Positions 6,781-18,052 of a stretch of 64,000 nucleotides of DNA are shown here, in pieces. The DNA comes from Burkholderiales bacterium (GTDB lineage: Bacteria > Pseudomonadota > Gammaproteobacteria > Burkholderiales > Burkholderiaceae_A), in NCBI GenBank assembly GCA_027486725.1, contig JAIXOP010000008.1, positions 62,001 through 126,000 on the forward strand, in the 5' to 3' direction. The number at the start of each line of letters is the position of its first letter. The stretch's first letter is position 1. Under the pieces are notes generated by a model. It ran no database searches and had not been told where the DNA came from. It saw only the letters and a program-made list of their open reading frames with translations. The position numbers and the translations under genes are program-made.

Positions 6781-8624
6781 GGCCCATGCCCTCGGCCAAC
6801 ATCCGCAACCCCCAGGCGGCATTGCTCGGGCGTGAGCCCCGACGTGGCGCCGCGCGCGCGGGCTCTGGCGCGGAGCCCTTGGCGTCGCTGGAGGGCGCAC
6901 CAGCCATCATCACCTGGCGCAAGACCCAGGGCAGATCTGCATTCGTCTCCGCCTGCCTGGGCCTGGCCCTCGTTGCAGTGGCGGGCCGCGCCCTCTTCCT
7001 GCAGCACGTCAGCAATGACCAGTGGGCCAAGCGCGCCGAGGTGCGCTATGAAGACGTGCGAACCCTCAACGCACCCCGAGGCACGATCACCGACCGCCAT
7101 GGCACTGCGCTGGCCGTCAGCATCTCCGAGACCCGGCTCGGCATTGTTCCCCGGCGACTGTCTCTGAAGTCGCCCAAGATCGACCAGCTCGCGACCCTAC
7201 TCAACGAGAAGCCTGCCGACCTGCGCCGTCGCATCCAGGCCTCGAAGGGCTTCTTCTACGTGGCCGAGGGCCTCGATCCGGCCACGACCGATCGGCTGCG
7301 GGCGCTGCGCCTCGATGGCCTGGTCTTTGAAGAGGACTTCCGACGCCACTATCCCTATGGCGAGGCCTTTGCCCCCCTCTTGGGCCTCGTCAATCGGGAG
7401 GGTCAGGGCGCCGAAGGGGTCGAGCGCGCCTTCCAAAAACTGCTGGCCCCCACCCAGGGTCAGGAGCGCGTGCTGGTGGATCGCAATCGGCAGGCCTTTG
7501 GTCAGACGGTGCTGCGGCCCAGCCAGCCCGGCTCCGACCTGCGACTCTCGGTCGATGCCGCCCTGCAAGCCATGGCCTACGAGGCCGTGAACAAGGCGCG
7601 CCTGGAGCACAAGGCCAAGGGCGCTGCGGCGGTGGTGCTCGATGCGCAGACGGGCGAGGTGCTGGCCATGGCCTCGGCGCCCAGCCTGGATCCGAATCAG
7701 CGCTCCGGCATCCAGATCGACCGACTGCGCAACCGCGCCATCCTCGATGCCTTCGAGCCTGGGTCAACCCTCAAGCCCTTTGCAATTGCCACCGCCCTGG
7801 ATGAGGGCGCGGCCAAGGTGCAGACGGTGATTCAGACGGCGCCGGGCCACCTCACCATCAATGGCCGAACCATCCGCGATGTTCATCCCGGCGGCGCGAT
7901 GACGGTGGCCGAGGTCCTCACCAAATCCTCGAACGTGGGCACAGCCAAGCTTGCCCTCAAGGTGGGGGCCGAGCAGCTCCACGAGCGCTATGCCCGGGCG
8001 GGCCTGGGCGGCGGACGGCCAGTGCCGCTGCCGGGGGCCACCGGCGGCAGCCTGCGCAACTGGAAGGGCTGGCAAGACATCGACCAGGTGGTCATCTCGT
8101 ATGGCTATGGCGTGTCCGTCTCCCTTGTGCAGCTGGCCTCGGCCTACACCGTCTTCACTGCCGAAGGACGCCGACTGCCCGCATCGCTGGAGCCACTGCC
8201 CGCAGCACCCGATGGCGCCCTCGTCTTTCGGCCGGAGACCGCCGCCACCATGCGGTCGATGCTCGCCTCGGCGGTGGGCCCTGGCGGCACGGGCGGCAAG
8301 GCCCAGGTCCCCGGCTTCGAGGTCGCGGGCAAGACCGGCACCGCGCACAAGGCCGAGCGTGGCACCTATGCCAAAGATCGCTACATCTCGTCGTTCGTGG
8401 GCTTTGTTCCAGCGACTGCTCCCCGCTATGTCATCGCCGTGATGGTCGATGAGCCCTCGGCCGGCCAGCACTACGGCGGGCAGGTGGCCGCACCCGTCTT
8501 CTCGGCGATTGCCGAGGGCAGCATGCGCCGCCTGCAGATGTCGCCCGATCCACAGCGCCAGGTTCTGCCCAGTTTTGCCGACGGCTCGGGCGGCGAGATT
8601 GTGCGTGTGGGAGCCCGTCGGTGA
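6777..8624 (+). CDS. ftsI: Penicillin-binding protein 3, septal peptidoglycan transpeptidase
   Basis: Cross-links septal peptidoglycan in the periplasm, in complex with FtsW. The 615-residue protein has an N-terminal cytoplasmic tail longer than usual (about 55 residues), a membrane helix at about 57-77, a pedestal domain and a transpeptidase domain. The active-site motifs are complete: S330TLK333, S384SN386 and K519TGT522. The start ATG overlaps the ftsL stop (ATGA). The end overlaps the murE-murF start (GTGA). Confidence 0.97.
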   Translation: MRPMPSANIRNPQAALLGREPRRGAARAGSGAEPLASLEGAPAIITWRKTQGRSAFVSACLGLALVAVAGRALFLQHVSNDQWAKRAEVRYEDVRTLNAPRGTITDRHGTALAVSISETRLGIVPRRLSLKSPKIDQLATLLNEKPADLRRRIQASKGFFYVAEGLDPATTDRLRALRLDGLVFEEDFRRHYPYGEAFAPLLGLVNREGQGAEGVERAFQKLLAPTQGQERVLVDRNRQAFGQTVLRPSQPGSDLRLSVDAALQAMAYEAVNKARLEHKAKGAAAVVLDAQTGEVLAMASAPSLDPNQRSGIQIDRLRNRAILDAFEPGSTLKPFAIATALDEGAAKVQTVIQTAPGHLTINGRTIRDVHPGGAMTVAEVLTKSSNVGTAKLALKVGAEQLHERYARAGLGGGRPVPLPGATGGSLRNWKGWQDIDQVVISYGYGVSVSLVQLASAYTVFTAEGRRLPASLEPLPAAPDGALVFRPETAATMRSMLASAVGPGGTGGKAQVPGFEVAGKTGTAHKAERGTYAKDRYISSFVGFVPATAPRYVIAVMVDEPSAGQHYGGQVAAPVFSAIAEGSMRRLQMSPDPQRQVLPSFADGSGGEIVRVGARR

Positions 8625-11614
8625 ACGCCCGCAACACCAGCCCCAACGACCGCCTGCAGAACATCGAGGCCTCGGCCCGTGAGCTGCGGGGCCGCATGGC
8701 CCCGGGGGCTCTGCTTCTGTCCGACACCCGCAGCCTCACGGACGGCGATTGGCTGATCGCTCGACCCAGCGCCCGCACGCCCCTCACCACCCTGCTTGCC
8801 CTGGCGCAGGAGTCGCATGCCGCAGGGGTGGTCATCGATGCGCAGCATGCGGCCGAGGCCGAGGCCTGGCTCTCTCGGCCTCTGCCCCAGCGATTGCCCA
8901 ACGCCGCCACACTGCTGCACAGCGTTGAAGATCTGCACGATCACTTGGGGTACTTCGCCGCAGCGTTCTACAACCATCCGAGCCAGGATCTCGCGGTGGT
9001 GGCGGTGACGGGCACCAACGGCAAGAGCAGCATTGCCCAGGCTCATGCCTCGGCCTGGCAGGCCCTGGGCGAAGCCTCGGCAACCATCGGCACCCTGGGC
9101 CCTCGGGTGTTCGGTGCCCAGCTCCCCGCAGACCACCGGCTGCTGCGCGGGTCGGGATTGAGCCTGACCACCCCCGATGCCGTGGCGCTCCAGGCTCTGA
9201 TGCGCCTGCTGGTGGACCTGGGGGTGCGCCATCTTGCTCTCGAGGCCTCTTCCATTGGACTGGTGCAGGGCCGCCTGCAGGGCACATCGCTGCGCGCGGT
9301 GGCGCTCTCGAGCCTTGGCCACGACCATCTCGATTTCCACAAAACCCTCGAGGCCTACGACTCGGCCAAGGCCCTGCTCTTTGAAATGGCTCCGGGCGCC
9401 TGCATCGCGGCGGGCATTGGCGAGCGCGCCCAACGCTTCCGCGACATCGCCCACCGACGCGGCACGGCGCTGCTCGATTTCGCACTGCCTGCCACGGCAG
9501 ATGCCCTGGATCTCGACTGGGCTGCACTCCCCCCAATGCTCGGCCAGGTCAACCGCGAGAATCGCCAAATCCTCGCGGGCCTGCTCTGGCTCGAAGGACT
9601 GCGGGGCGGGGCCCTGCAGAAGGCCGTGGCGGCTTATCGCCTCCCTGAGGGACGGTTTCAGGAAATCCCATCGAACCGATCGTCGGCGCCCCGGGTGTGG
9701 GTCGACTATGCCCACACGCCCGATGCACTGGCTGCCGTGTGTCAGGCCGGACGCGAGGCCATCGAGGCCACCCCGGGGGCACGGCTGATTCTCGTGTTTG
9801 GATGCGGCGGCGATCGCGATGCCGACAAGCGGCCCAAGATGGCAGCGCTGGCGACCGAACAGGCCGATGCCACCATCATCACCAGCGACAACCCCCGGTC
9901 CGAAGAGCCCGAGGCCATCGTGGCTCAAATGCTGGCCGGACTCGGGCCCCAGCACCGCCAGCCCATGGTCGTGCTGGATCGGGCACAGGCCATTCGGGCG
10001 GCCATCCGCATGGCCAGGCCCCAGGACCTGGTGGTGATTGCGGGCAAGGGCCACGAAAAGACCCAGAGTCTGCGCGACACCACGATCCCATTCTCCGATG
10101 CCACCGAGGCCCAACGCCATCTGGCTGCCTGGCTGCCACCCATCGCCCTGGGCGACGCCACCTTTGCCGAGATCAGCACCGACACCCGACGCATCGAGGC
10201 GGGTGCTCTGTTTGTGGCGCTGCGCGGTGACCGCCACGATGCCCACGACCACATCGCCGCCGCCATCAAGGCCGGGGCCCGTGGTCTGGTGGTGGAGATC
10301 TCGCGCGCCGAGGCCGTCGAGCGTCTGCGTGCCGGGGGCATCGCCGAGGCCGAGATTGGAAGCCTGGTGATCCACAGCGTTCCCAGCACTCTGGCCGAGC
10401 TCTGCGCCCTCGCCGGACGCTGGCGCCAGAAGTGGTCAGGGCAGATGGCGGTGGTCGTGGGCTCCAATGGCAAGACCACGACCAAAGAGATGCTCGCCCA
10501 CATCGCCCGCACGGCGCTGGGCGATGCCCACGTCTGTGCAACCCAGGGCAATCTCAACAACCAGGTGGGCCTGCCCCTGTCTCTGCTGCAGCTCACCGCC
10601 GAGCATCAGATCGCGGTGATGGAGATTGGCATGAACCATCCCGGCGAGATCGCAGCACTCGCCCAGGCGGCAGCGCCCGAGGTGGTGGTGATGACCAACG
10701 CCCAGCGCGAGCACTTGGAGTTCATGCAGACCGTGGCGCAGTGCGCGCAGGAGAACGGCACGGCCCTCCTTGCCCTGCCCCCGCCCAGCCAGGGCCATGG
10801 CCTGGCTGTCCTGCCCCAAGACCCCGAGCATCTGCCCATCTGGCTCGGCCAGCTTGCCGGCCGCCCGCACCGCATCTTCTCGGTGGGGTCCTGCTCGGCC
10901 AGCCTGCCCACCACTGTCCAACTGCCCAACCTTCCCCAGCCCATTCGTCTGCGTGGACTCGGGCAGCACTTTGCGGAGAATGCCGCGGCAGCCGCACTGG
11001 CCGCCGAGGCCCTGGGCCTGCCCGCACTGGCCATCGCCGAGGCCCTCGAATCCTTTGAGCCCGTGGCGGGGCGTGGCCGCCTCCGGTGGACCGATGGCCT
11101 CACGCTGGTCGACGACACCTACAACGCCAACCCCGACTCAATGACGGCTGCCCTGCAGACCCTCCATGCGGTTCGCCGCCCAGCGGGCCAGGGCACGGCG
11201 GTGGCCGTGTTGGGCGATATGGGGGAGCTGGGCGACGCCTCGGACCGGGGACATGCCGAGGTGCTGGCCCAGGCTCTCGCCTTGAGGCTGGATCTGCTCG
11301 CGCTCGCCGGCGATGCCTTCGGCAAGGCCCTCGCTGCATCGCCCGCATCGTCGTCCGCATCATTGTCCGCATTGTCGTCCGCACCATCGTCTTCCACCAC
11401 CGAAGTCATCTGGGCACCCTCGGCCGAGGCCCTCGCGCCGCGCCTCGCCCAGTCGCTTCAGCACCTGCGCAGCCAGGGCCCCATGCTCATCTGGCTCAAG
11501 GGGTCTCGCTTTATGCGGATGGAAGGTCTGATTCCCACGGCCATGGCCGCCCACCCATCCGAGCGCGTCGCGCGCGAGTCACACAACACCCAGTCCCCAA
11601 GCCATGCTTCTTGA
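8621..11614 (+). CDS. murE-murF: Fused MurE-MurF: UDP-MurNAc-tripeptide ligase and D-Ala-D-Ala-adding ligase
   Basis: One 997-residue protein catalyses two consecutive cytoplasmic steps of peptidoglycan precursor synthesis. Residues 1 to about 505 are MurE: ATP loop GTNGKSS at 131-137 (the usual form is GTNGKTT) and D423NPR426, the signature for meso-diaminopimelate addition. Residues from about 508 are Mur[20 protein letters not shown] loop GSNGKTT at 614-620 and [10 protein letters not shown]. Murein ligase fusions of this type are known in some Burkholderiales, for example Bordetella. Residues 905-927 hold a Ser/Ala-rich insertion encoded by an imperfect tandem repeat. The start is GTG 8621, overlapping the ftsI stop. 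Confidence 0.96.
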   Translation: MNARNTSPNDRLQNIEASARELRGRMAPGALLLSDTRSLTDGDWLIARPSARTPLTTLLALAQESHAAGVVIDAQHAAEAEAWLSRPLPQRLPNAATLLHSVEDLHDHLGYFAAAFYNHPSQDLAVVAVTGTNGKSSIAQAHASAWQALGEASATIGTLGPRVFGAQLPADHRLLRGSGLSLTTPDAVALQALMRLLVDLGVRHLALEASSIGLVQGRLQGTSLRAVALSSLGHDHLDFHKTLEAYDSAKALLFEMAPGACIAAGIGERAQRFRDIAHRRGTALLDFALPATADALDLDWAALPPMLGQVNRENRQILAGLLWLEGLRGGALQKAVAAYRLPEGRFQEIPSNRSSAPRVWVDYAHTPDALAAVCQAGREAIEATPGARLILVFGCGGDRDADKRPKMAALATEQADATIITSDNPRSEEPEAIVAQMLAGLGPQHRQPMVVLDRAQAIRAAIRMARPQDLVVIAGKGHEKTQSLRDTTIPFSDATEAQRHLAAWLPPIALGDATFAEISTDTRRIEAGALFVALRGDRHDAHDHIAAAIKAGARGLVVEISRAEAVERLRAGGIAEAEIGSLVIHSVPSTLAELCALAGRWRQKWSGQMAVVVGSNGKTTTKEMLAHIARTALGDAHVCATQGNLNNQVGLPLSLLQLTAEHQIAVMEIGMNHPGEIAALAQAAAPEVVVMTNAQREHLEFMQTVAQCAQENGTALLALPPPSQGHGLAVLPQDPEHLPIWLGQLAGRPHRIFSVGSCSASLPTTVQLPNLPQPIRLRGLGQHFAENAAAAALAAEALGLPALAIAEALESFEPVAGRGRLRWTDGLTLVDDTYNANPDSMTAALQTLHAVRRPAGQGTAVAVLGDMGELGDASDRGHAEVLAQALALRLDLLALAGDAFGKALAASPASSSASLSALSSAPSSSTTEVIWAPSAEALAPRLAQSLQHLRSQGPMLIWLKGSRFMRMEGLIPTAMAAHPSERVARESHNTQSPSHAS
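11336..11398 (+). repeat. Imperfect tandem repeat encoding a Ser/Ala-rich insertion in the MurF half
   Basis: Repeated GCATCG and GTCCGCA units (for example CCCGCATCGTCGTCCGCATC) encode residues 906-926 of MurE-MurF, inside the MurF C-terminal domain between a conserved Ala-rich helix and the segment [12 protein letters not shown]. Length change in units of three codons would keep the frame. Confidence 0.7.
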
Positions 11615-12773
11615 ACTCTTCGACGCCCTCGCTGCCACCTACAGCTTCTTTGGGGTCTTCTCCTACATCACGCTGCGGGCAGTGCTGGCCACCCTCACGG
11701 CGCTTGGCCTCGGGCTCTTTTTGGGGCCCTGGGTGATTCGTCGACTGACCGCGCTCAAGGTCGGGCAGGCCGTGCGCACCGATGGTCCACAGACCCACCT
11801 TGTCAAGCAGGGCACGCCCACCATGGGCGGAGCCCTCATTCTTCTGTCCATTGGCATCACCACGCTGCTCTGGACCGACCTCAGCAACCGATTTGTCTGG
11901 CCGGTGCTGATCGTGACCCTCGGCCTGGGGGTGGTGGGCTGGGTCGACGACTACAAAAAGGTCGTCTACAAAAATCCCAAGGGCCTGGCCAGCCGTTGGA
12001 AATACTTCTGGCAGTCGGTGATTGGCCTGGTCGCAGCGTTCTGGCTGGCCTTCTCCGTCTCCACCGGCAGCACCACTGAGACCCTGGCGATGATGTCGCG
12101 CTGGTGGGCCAATGGCCTGAGCATGGACCTGCCGGCCCAGGCCGATCTCATCGTGCCCTTCTTCAAGGGCGTGGCCTATCCGCTGGGCCTCTGGGGCTTC
12201 GTGCTGCTGTCGTACTTTGTGATTGTGGGCAGCAGCAATGCGGTGAACCTCACCGACGGCCTCGATGGGCTGGCGATCATGCCCACCGTGCTCGTTGCGG
12301 GAGCACTGGGTGTGTTTGCCTATGTGGCGGGCAACGCCATCTTTGCCAAGTACCTGCTGCTGCCGTTCATCCCCGGTGCGGGTGAGCTCACGATTTTCTG
12401 CGCTGCCCTCGTGGGTGCGGGCCTCGCCTTTCTCTGGTTCAACGCCTATCCCGCCCAGGTCTTCATGGGCGATGTGGGTGCGCTGGCCCTTGGGGGTGCG
12501 CTGGGGGCCGTGGCCATCGTGGTCCGCCAAGAGATCGTGCTCTTCATCATGGGCGGCATCTTCGTGGCCGAGACCCTCTCGGTGATGCTCCAAGTCAGTT
12601 ATTTCAAGTACACCAAAAAGCGGTTTGGTGAGGGCCGGCGGGTCTTCAAGATGGCGCCCCTGCACCACCACTTTGAAGAGTCCGGATGGCGCGAGACCCA
12701 GGTTGTGGTGCGCTTCTGGATCATCACCATGATGCTGGTGCTCGCCGGCCTCGCCACCCTCAAGATCCGATAG
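11604..12773 (+). CDS. mraY: Phospho-MurNAc-pentapeptide transferase (lipid I synthase)
   Basis: Integral membrane enzyme that transfers phospho-MurNAc-pentapeptide to undecaprenyl phosphate. The length of 389 residues and about ten membrane helices match the family. Visible motifs are GTPTMGG near residue 72, [15 protein letters not shown] (catalytic Asp pair), [10 protein letters not shown] and the C-terminal PLHHHFE. ATG 11604 lies inside the end of murE-murF (11-base overlap), consistent with coupled translation. Confidence 0.97.
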   Translation: MLLELFDALAATYSFFGVFSYITLRAVLATLTALGLGLFLGPWVIRRLTALKVGQAVRTDGPQTHLVKQGTPTMGGALILLSIGITTLLWTDLSNRFVWPVLIVTLGLGVVGWVDDYKKVVYKNPKGLASRWKYFWQSVIGLVAAFWLAFSVSTGSTTETLAMMSRWWANGLSMDLPAQADLIVPFFKGVAYPLGLWGFVLLSYFVIVGSSNAVNLTDGLDGLAIMPTVLVAGALGVFAYVAGNAIFAKYLLLPFIPGAGELTIFCAALVGAGLAFLWFNAYPAQVFMGDVGALALGGALGAVAIVVRQEIVLFIMGGIFVAETLSVMLQVSYFKYTKKRFGEGRRVFKMAPLHHHFEESGWRETQVVVRFWIITMMLVLAGLATLKIR

Positions 12774-12784
12774 GCCACGCGACC

Positions 12785-14332
12785 ATGCAACCCTGGGACT
12801 GGCAGAACGATCCTCACTGGGCAGGCCGCAGCGCCCTGGTGCTGGGCGCGGGCGAATCGGGCCGCGCCTGCGCCCGGTGGCTGATGCTGCGGGGCCTTCG
12901 GGTCACCCTGGCCGACAGCCGCCCGATCCCGGAGGCCCTGCGCGCCGAGTTTCAGGCCCTGGCCGCCGAGGCAGCCACGACCGTCGCCTTTCAAGACAAC
13001 CTGCCCGAACCCTTCTCGGCCGAGCTGTTGGTGGGCCATGACCTCTGGGTCCCATCGCCCGGATTGAGTCCCCATCGGGAGCGGGCCCACTCGATTGCGG
13101 CGCTGCGCGAGGTGTCTTGCGCCATGGCAGCCGAGCTCGACCTCTTCGACTGGGCCCTGGCCCAGCCACGACTGTCGTCGGAAAGCGAGGGCCTGCGCCC
13201 GCCCGTGGTGCTGGCCATCACCGGCACCAATGGCAAGACCACCACCGCCGCGCTCACCGCCCACCTCTTGGAATCGGCCGGATTGCGCGTGGGACTGGCC
13301 GGCAACATCAGTCCCGCCCTGCTCGATGCCCTGCGTCTGGCCGAGGAGTCCGGCACCTATCCCGATGCCTGGGTCCTCGAGCTCTCGTCGTTCCAGCTGG
13401 CCCACGCCCAGCGCTTTGCGCCCACGGCGGCCACCATCCTCAATCTCGAGGACGACCACCTCGACTGGCACCTCGACCGCGCCGACTACCTCGCGGCCAA
13501 GCTGCGCGTCTTTGGTCTGCCCAAGGCCCGACCCGAGGTGGTCAAGGCGGTTCACCTCGATGCGCAAAGCCACGGACTGGTCGAGGCGATCGATCGGCTG
13601 CCGGGCAAGTCGGTGGGCTACGGACTCCACTCTCCGAGTGCTCGATGGACGCGCCAGCACGAGGGCATCGACTGGCTGGTGCGCCAGACACCCCCCAGCA
13701 AGCACCTGCCCGATGGCGAGACCCTCAAGCTCATGCCGGCCGACGCACTGCGCATCCGCGGCAGCCACAACCAGGCCAATGCCCTGGCCGCCCTGGCGCT
13801 CGCCGAGTGCGTTCCCCAGGCAAGCCTCTCGGGGCAGCTTCATGGGCTGCGCAGCTTCCAGCCCCAGCCGCACCGCTGGGAGCTGGTGGTCGGCCACGAC
13901 CACATCGACTTTGTGGACGACAGCAAGGGCACCAATGTGGCGGCCACGGTGGCCGGATTGCAGGGCATGCGGCATCCGCTCGCCCTGATCCTCGGCGGCG
14001 ATGGCAAGGGACAGTCCTTCGATCCGTTGGTCAACCTGCTGGCCGAGCATCCCCAGTGCCTGGTGGCCTGCATCGGTCGGGACGGGCCGCACCTGGCCCA
14101 GGCGCTGCGCGCTGCCCGGGTGGATTGTGTGGAGTGCGACGGCCTCGAGAGTGCGGTGGAGGTCTGTGCCGACCGGGCCCAGGAATGGCGGGCCCAGGGC
14201 GCAGCCCGCGCCACAGTGCTGCTCTCGCCCGCCTGCGCCAGCCTCGACATGTTCCGCAACTATGTGCATCGCGCCGAGGTCTTCCGCGCTGCAGTGGCCG
14301 ATCGGCTTCGCCATGAGGGGCAGGTGCTGTGA
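12785..14332 (+). CDS. murD: UDP-MurNAc-L-alanine:D-glutamate ligase
   Basis: Adds D-glutamate to UDP-MurNAc-L-Ala in the cytoplasm. The 515-residue protein has an N-terminal Rossmann segment ALVLGAGESGRACARW, the ATP loop ITGTNGKTTT, ELSSFQL, the DDHLDWH region, and FVDDSKGTN in the C-terminal domain. ATG 12785 begins the family N-terminus 11 bases after the mraY stop; the frame is open further upstream but that part overlaps mraY. It overlaps ftsW as GTGA. Confidence 0.96.
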   Translation: MQPWDWQNDPHWAGRSALVLGAGESGRACARWLMLRGLRVTLADSRPIPEALRAEFQALAAEAATTVAFQDNLPEPFSAELLVGHDLWVPSPGLSPHRERAHSIAALREVSCAMAAELDLFDWALAQPRLSSESEGLRPPVVLAITGTNGKTTTAALTAHLLESAGLRVGLAGNISPALLDALRLAEESGTYPDAWVLELSSFQLAHAQRFAPTAATILNLEDDHLDWHLDRADYLAAKLRVFGLPKARPEVVKAVHLDAQSHGLVEAIDRLPGKSVGYGLHSPSARWTRQHEGIDWLVRQTPPSKHLPDGETLKLMPADALRIRGSHNQANALAALALAECVPQASLSGQLHGLRSFQPQPHRWELVVGHDHIDFVDDSKGTNVAATVAGLQGMRHPLALILGGDGKGQSFDPLVNLLAEHPQCLVACIGRDGPHLAQALRAARVDCVECDGLESAVEVCADRAQEWRAQGAARATVLLSPACASLDMFRNYVHRAEVFRAAVADRLRHEGQVL

Positions 14333-15507
14333 ATCGCCACGCGCCCGATCCCATCCTCTGCCTCAGCCTGGGCTTTCTGCTGCTCGTTGGGGTTGTGATG
14401 GTCTATTCCGCAGGGCTTCCCCTGCCCAGCAGCAGCGGTAATCCCGGGGTGCTGGCCGTCATGCGGGGCCATCCTTTCCATCTCGCCCTGGGCCTGGTGG
14501 GTCTGGTCGTGATGCTCACCGTGCCCGTGGCTACCTGGCAGAGACTTTCGGCCCATGCCTTCGTTTTTGGTCTGGCCATGCTGGTGGTGGTGGCAATCAT
14601 GAAGTGGGGCTGGGAAGAGCGGTTTGTGCGCGACGGCGCAGTGCGCGCCATTCCCCTGGGGTTCATCACCCTGCAGCCCGCCGAGCTCATGAAGTTTTTT
14701 GCCCTCCTCTTTGCAGCGGGCTATGTGGTTCGTCGGGCCGAACGCCTTCACGAGCACAACATCGGCAAGCTGCTGCTCACGGGTCTGGCTCCGGTTGCCG
14801 GCGCCATGGCCTGTGTGGTCTTTCTGCTCATGGCCCAGCCCGACCTGGGCTCCACCATCGTGATCACATCGTCGGTGGCGATCGTGCTCTTCTTGGGCGG
14901 CATGAACCTGCGCGTGGTGGTGCTGCTCTTCATTCTGATGGTGCTGTTCTTCATCGCCAGCATCTACCTCACCCCGTGGCGCCTCGAGCGGGTGAACTCC
15001 CTGTTTGCGCCCTGCGCGCCCGAGTTTGCTCAGGGGGCGGGATATCAGCTCTGCGGCGCCCTGATTGCGTTTGGTCACGGCGGCCTCTGGGGCTCGGGTC
15101 TGGGCACGGGCGTGGCCAAGCTGGGCCACCTGCCGCTGCCACATTCCGACTTCATCTTCGCGGTGATCGGCGAGGAGCTGGGCTTCTTTGGCGTGATGCT
15201 GGTGCTCACGGGCTACACCGCGCTGGTCTGGCGTGCCATGAGCATTGGGCGTCAGGCCATGGCCCAGGAGCAGCTCTTTGCGGGCCTCCTGGCCCAAGGC
15301 ATTGGGGTCTGGATCGCCGTGCAGGCCTTCATCCACGCCGGCGCCAATGTGGGGATCGTTCCCACCAAGGGACTGACCCTGCCCTTCATCAGCCACGGCG
15401 GCAGCTCGATGATCTCGCTGCTGCTGGCCATGGGCGTTCTTATGCGCATTGAGATCGAGGCGCGCGCACCGCGCACCAGCCGACTGGGGCGGAGGGCCTT
15501 CGCATGA
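14329..15507 (+). CDS. ftsW: Septal peptidoglycan polymerase FtsW (SEDS family)
   Basis: Glycosyltransferase that polymerises lipid II at the septum with FtsI. It has 392 residues, about ten membrane helices, a large periplasmic loop containing PWRLERVNSLFAPCAPEF, and the SEDS C-terminal GLTLPFISHGGSSM. The start is GTG 14329, overlapping the murD stop; the ATGA at its end overlaps murG. Confidence 0.96.
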   Translation: MNRHAPDPILCLSLGFLLLVGVVMVYSAGLPLPSSSGNPGVLAVMRGHPFHLALGLVGLVVMLTVPVATWQRLSAHAFVFGLAMLVVVAIMKWGWEERFVRDGAVRAIPLGFITLQPAELMKFFALLFAAGYVVRRAERLHEHNIGKLLLTGLAPVAGAMACVVFLLMAQPDLGSTIVITSSVAIVLFLGGMNLRVVVLLFILMVLFFIASIYLTPWRLERVNSLFAPCAPEFAQGAGYQLCGALIAFGHGGLWGSGLGTGVAKLGHLPLPHSDFIFAVIGEELGFFGVMLVLTGYTALVWRAMSIGRQAMAQEQLFAGLLAQGIGVWIAVQAFIHAGANVGIVPTKGLTLPFISHGGSSMISLLLAMGVLMRIEIEARAPRTSRLGRRAFA

Positions 15508-16664
15508 TGGCCGGGCGCGAGGTGGATGTGCTGGTCGTGGCCGGTGGCACCGGGGGCCACATCTATCCGGCTGTGGCACTCGCCGAGGGCCTGCAGGCCC
15601 AGGGACTGCGGGTGCTCTGGATCGGCTCCACCCGGGGCCTGGAGCACGAGGTCTCGGCGCAGTCTGGCATCGCCCTGCAGGAGCTCGACTTCTCCGGCAT
15701 TCGCGGCCGTGGACTTGGGGCCTACCTCGGCCTGCCCTGGCGCCTTGCCCGAGCGTTGGGTCGCTGCATGGGGGTCTTGGGTCTGCGTCGGCCCCGGCTC
15801 ATCGTCTGTTTCGGTGGATACATCACGGTGCCGATGGGCATCGCTGCTGGCCTGCGTGGCATTCCCCTGTGGCTGCACGAACAAAACGCGGTGATGGGCT
15901 CGGCCAACCGACTGCTGCAACGCTGGGCCAGCAGGGTCTTCGTCGGATTTTCTGGAACGCGCCACGCCCGAGCCGATGCGCAGTCGGTCGGCATTCCCAT
16001 CCGCCAGCCCCTGCTCGATCGGGTGGCCGCGGCCGAGGCCTCGACATCGTCTCCACCAGCCTCTTCGCCTGCCGATGCAGCCTCTCGGCCAACGCGGCTG
16101 CTGGTGGTGGGTGGCAGCCTTGGGGCGGTGGCCCTCAATCGGGCGGTGCCCGAGGCGATGGCGCTCCTGGGCGATGAGGCCCAGCATCTCAAGGTCTGGC
16201 ATCAGACGGGACGCCAGCCCAACGCCGACACCGAGACCCTGGCGGCCTACCGTGGGACGCGGGTGGGCGTGGAGCGCGTTGCACCCTACATCGATTCGAT
16301 GGGCGAGGCCTATGCCTGGGCAGACCTGGCGGTGGCCCGCGCCGGCGCAGCCACCGTTGCAGAACTCCAGGCCCTGCGCCTTCCCGCCATTTTGGTGCCC
16401 CTGCCCAATGCCATCGACAACCATCAGGTGGCCAATGCCCAGGCCCTGGTGGCCGATGGCCTTGGGGTCTGCGTGGAGCAGGGCGACGGCTTTGTGCCAC
16501 GGCTGGCCGATGCGCTGCGCCAGATGGCCCTGCCGACCCATGGCTCGCAGCCCCGCGGCCCAGCCCAGCGGCAGAGCAAGGCCACCCAGACCATGGTTCG
16601 GGAGGTCCTCGCGGCCCTCGCCGCACCGTCCCCCACTCCCCGCCCCGAAGGCCGCTGGTCATGA
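15504..16664 (+). CDS. murG: UDP-GlcNAc:lipid I GlcNAc transferase (lipid II synthase)
   Basis: GT-B glycosyltransferase on the inner face of the membrane that makes lipid II. It has the N-terminal [18 protein letters not shown], and in the C-terminal domain [10 protein letters not shown] and [14 protein letters not shown] for UDP-GlcNAc binding. At 386 residues it is slightly long because a Ser/Pro/Ala-rich linker (about residues 178-195) separates the two Rossmann domains. ATGA overlaps on both sides. Confidence 0.96.
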   Translation: MMAGREVDVLVVAGGTGGHIYPAVALAEGLQAQGLRVLWIGSTRGLEHEVSAQSGIALQELDFSGIRGRGLGAYLGLPWRLARALGRCMGVLGLRRPRLIVCFGGYITVPMGIAAGLRGIPLWLHEQNAVMGSANRLLQRWASRVFVGFSGTRHARADAQSVGIPIRQPLLDRVAAAEASTSSPPASSPADAASRPTRLLVVGGSLGAVALNRAVPEAMALLGDEAQHLKVWHQTGRQPNADTETLAAYRGTRVGVERVAPYIDSMGEAYAWADLAVARAGAATVAELQALRLPAILVPLPNAIDNHQVANAQALVADGLGVCVEQGDGFVPRLADALRQMALPTHGSQPRGPAQRQSKATQTMVREVLAALAAPSPTPRPEGRWS

Positions 16665-18052
16665 AGCACAAAATCAATCGCATCCACTTCGTTGGCATCG
16701 GAGGCTCGGGCATGTCGGGCATCGCCGAGGTGCTGCTGAATCAGGGCTTTCAAGTGAGCGGGACCGACATTGCCGAGGGCAAGGCCACCCAGCGCCTGCG
16801 GGGCCTGGGGGCTGCCATCGCCATCGGCCACGACGCAGCCCATGTGGCGGGGGCCGATGTGGTGGTGACTTCGACCGCCGTGGCCAGCGACAACCCCGAG
16901 GTTCGCGCTGCCCGAGCCAACAAGATTCCGGTGGTCCCACGCGCTCTCATGCTGAGCGAGCTCATGCGCATGAAGCAGGGCGTGGCCATTGCGGGAACCC
17001 ACGGCAAGACCACCACCACCAGCCTGGTGGCCAGCCTGCTGGCCGAAGGCGGCCTCGACCCCACCTTCGTGATCGGGGGCCTGCTCAACAGCGCGGGGGC
17101 CAATGCCAAGCTCGGCGCCGGCGATACCTTCGTGGCCGAGGCCGACGAATCCGACGGCTCCTTCCTCAACCTCATGCCCATGCTCGCGGTCATCACCAAC
17201 ATCGATGCCGACCACATGGAGACCTACGACCACGACATGGCCCGGCTCAAGCAGGCCTTCATTCGCTTCACCGAGCGCCTGCCTTTCTATGGCACTGCCG
17301 TGCTCTGCCTGGACGATGCCCATGTGCGCGAAATCCTGCCTCTGGTCTCGCGGCCCGTGCGCACCTACGGCGTGCATCCCGAGGCCGAGGTTCGTGCCAC
17401 CAACATTGAGGCCTACGGCCTGCAGATGACCTTTGTGGCGCACCGTGCAGACCATGCGCCCCTGGCCCTGACCCTCAATCTGCCCGGCCACCACAATGTC
17501 TTGAATGCCCTGGCAGCGATTGCGATTGCCACAGAGCTGGGGGTTGGCGACGAGGCCATCGCGGCCGGGCTGACCAAATTCAAGGGTGTCGGGCGACGGC
17601 TGCAGCAGTGGGGCACCCGGCCGATCGCGGGCGGCGAGATCACGGTGGTCGACGACTATGGCCACCATCCGGTCGAAATTGCCGCCACCCTCTCGGCCGT
17701 GCGCGGGGCATTTCCTGGGCGTCGGCTGGTGCTGGCCTTCCAACCGCACCGCTACAGTCGGACGCGCGATCTCTTCGAAGACTTTGTGCGGGTCCTCTCG
17801 GCAAGTCCGGATCTGCTCGTGCTCACCGAGGTCTATCCCGCAGGCGAGGCCCCGATTGCCGCCGCCGACGGCAAGACCCTGGCCCGCTCCATCCGGCAGC
17901 TCGGAAAGCTGGACCCGGTCTTTGTGCAGCAGCCCACCGACGTGCTGGACCTGATCCCCACCGTGGCCCAGCCTGGCGATGTCTGGGTGGTGATGGGTGC
18001 GGGCTCCATCGGCGGCCTGCCCGCGCAGATCATGAAGGGGGCCTCGGCATGA
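16661..18052 (+). CDS. murC: UDP-N-acetylmuramate:L-alanine ligase
   Basis: First amino acid ligase of peptidoglycan precursor synthesis. The 463-residue protein has [18 protein letters not shown] at the N-terminus, the ATP loop [21 protein letters not shown], and the C-terminal [10 protein letters not shown] and FQPHRYSR motifs. It overlaps murG and ddl by ATGA. It is related to Mpl at 52853, from which it differs by the canonical MurC N-terminus. Confidence 0.97.
   Translation: MKHKINRIHFVGIGGSGMSGIAEVLLNQGFQVSGTDIAEGKATQRLRGLGAAIAIGHDAAHVAGADVVVTSTAVASDNPEVRAARANKIPVVPRALMLSELMRMKQGVAIAGTHGKTTTTSLVASLLAEGGLDPTFVIGGLLNSAGANAKLGAGDTFVAEADESDGSFLNLMPMLAVITNIDADHMETYDHDMARLKQAFIRFTERLPFYGTAVLCLDDAHVREILPLVSRPVRTYGVHPEAEVRATNIEAYGLQMTFVAHRADHAPLALTLNLPGHHNVLNALAAIAIATELGVGDEAIAAGLTKFKGVGRRLQQWGTRPIAGGEITVVDDYGHHPVEIAATLSAVRGAFPGRRLVLAFQPHRYSRTRDLFEDFVRVLSASPDLLVLTEVYPAGEAPIAAADGKTLARSIRQLGKLDPVFVQQPTDVLDLIPTVAQPGDVWVVMGAGSIGGLPAQIMKGASA

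Noticed and set aside
16661-18052. murC considered as a second mpl (or mpl at 52853 as a second murC)
   Set aside because: N-terminal motifs differ: GIGGSGM marks MurC here and GIAGTFMGG marks Mpl at 52853.
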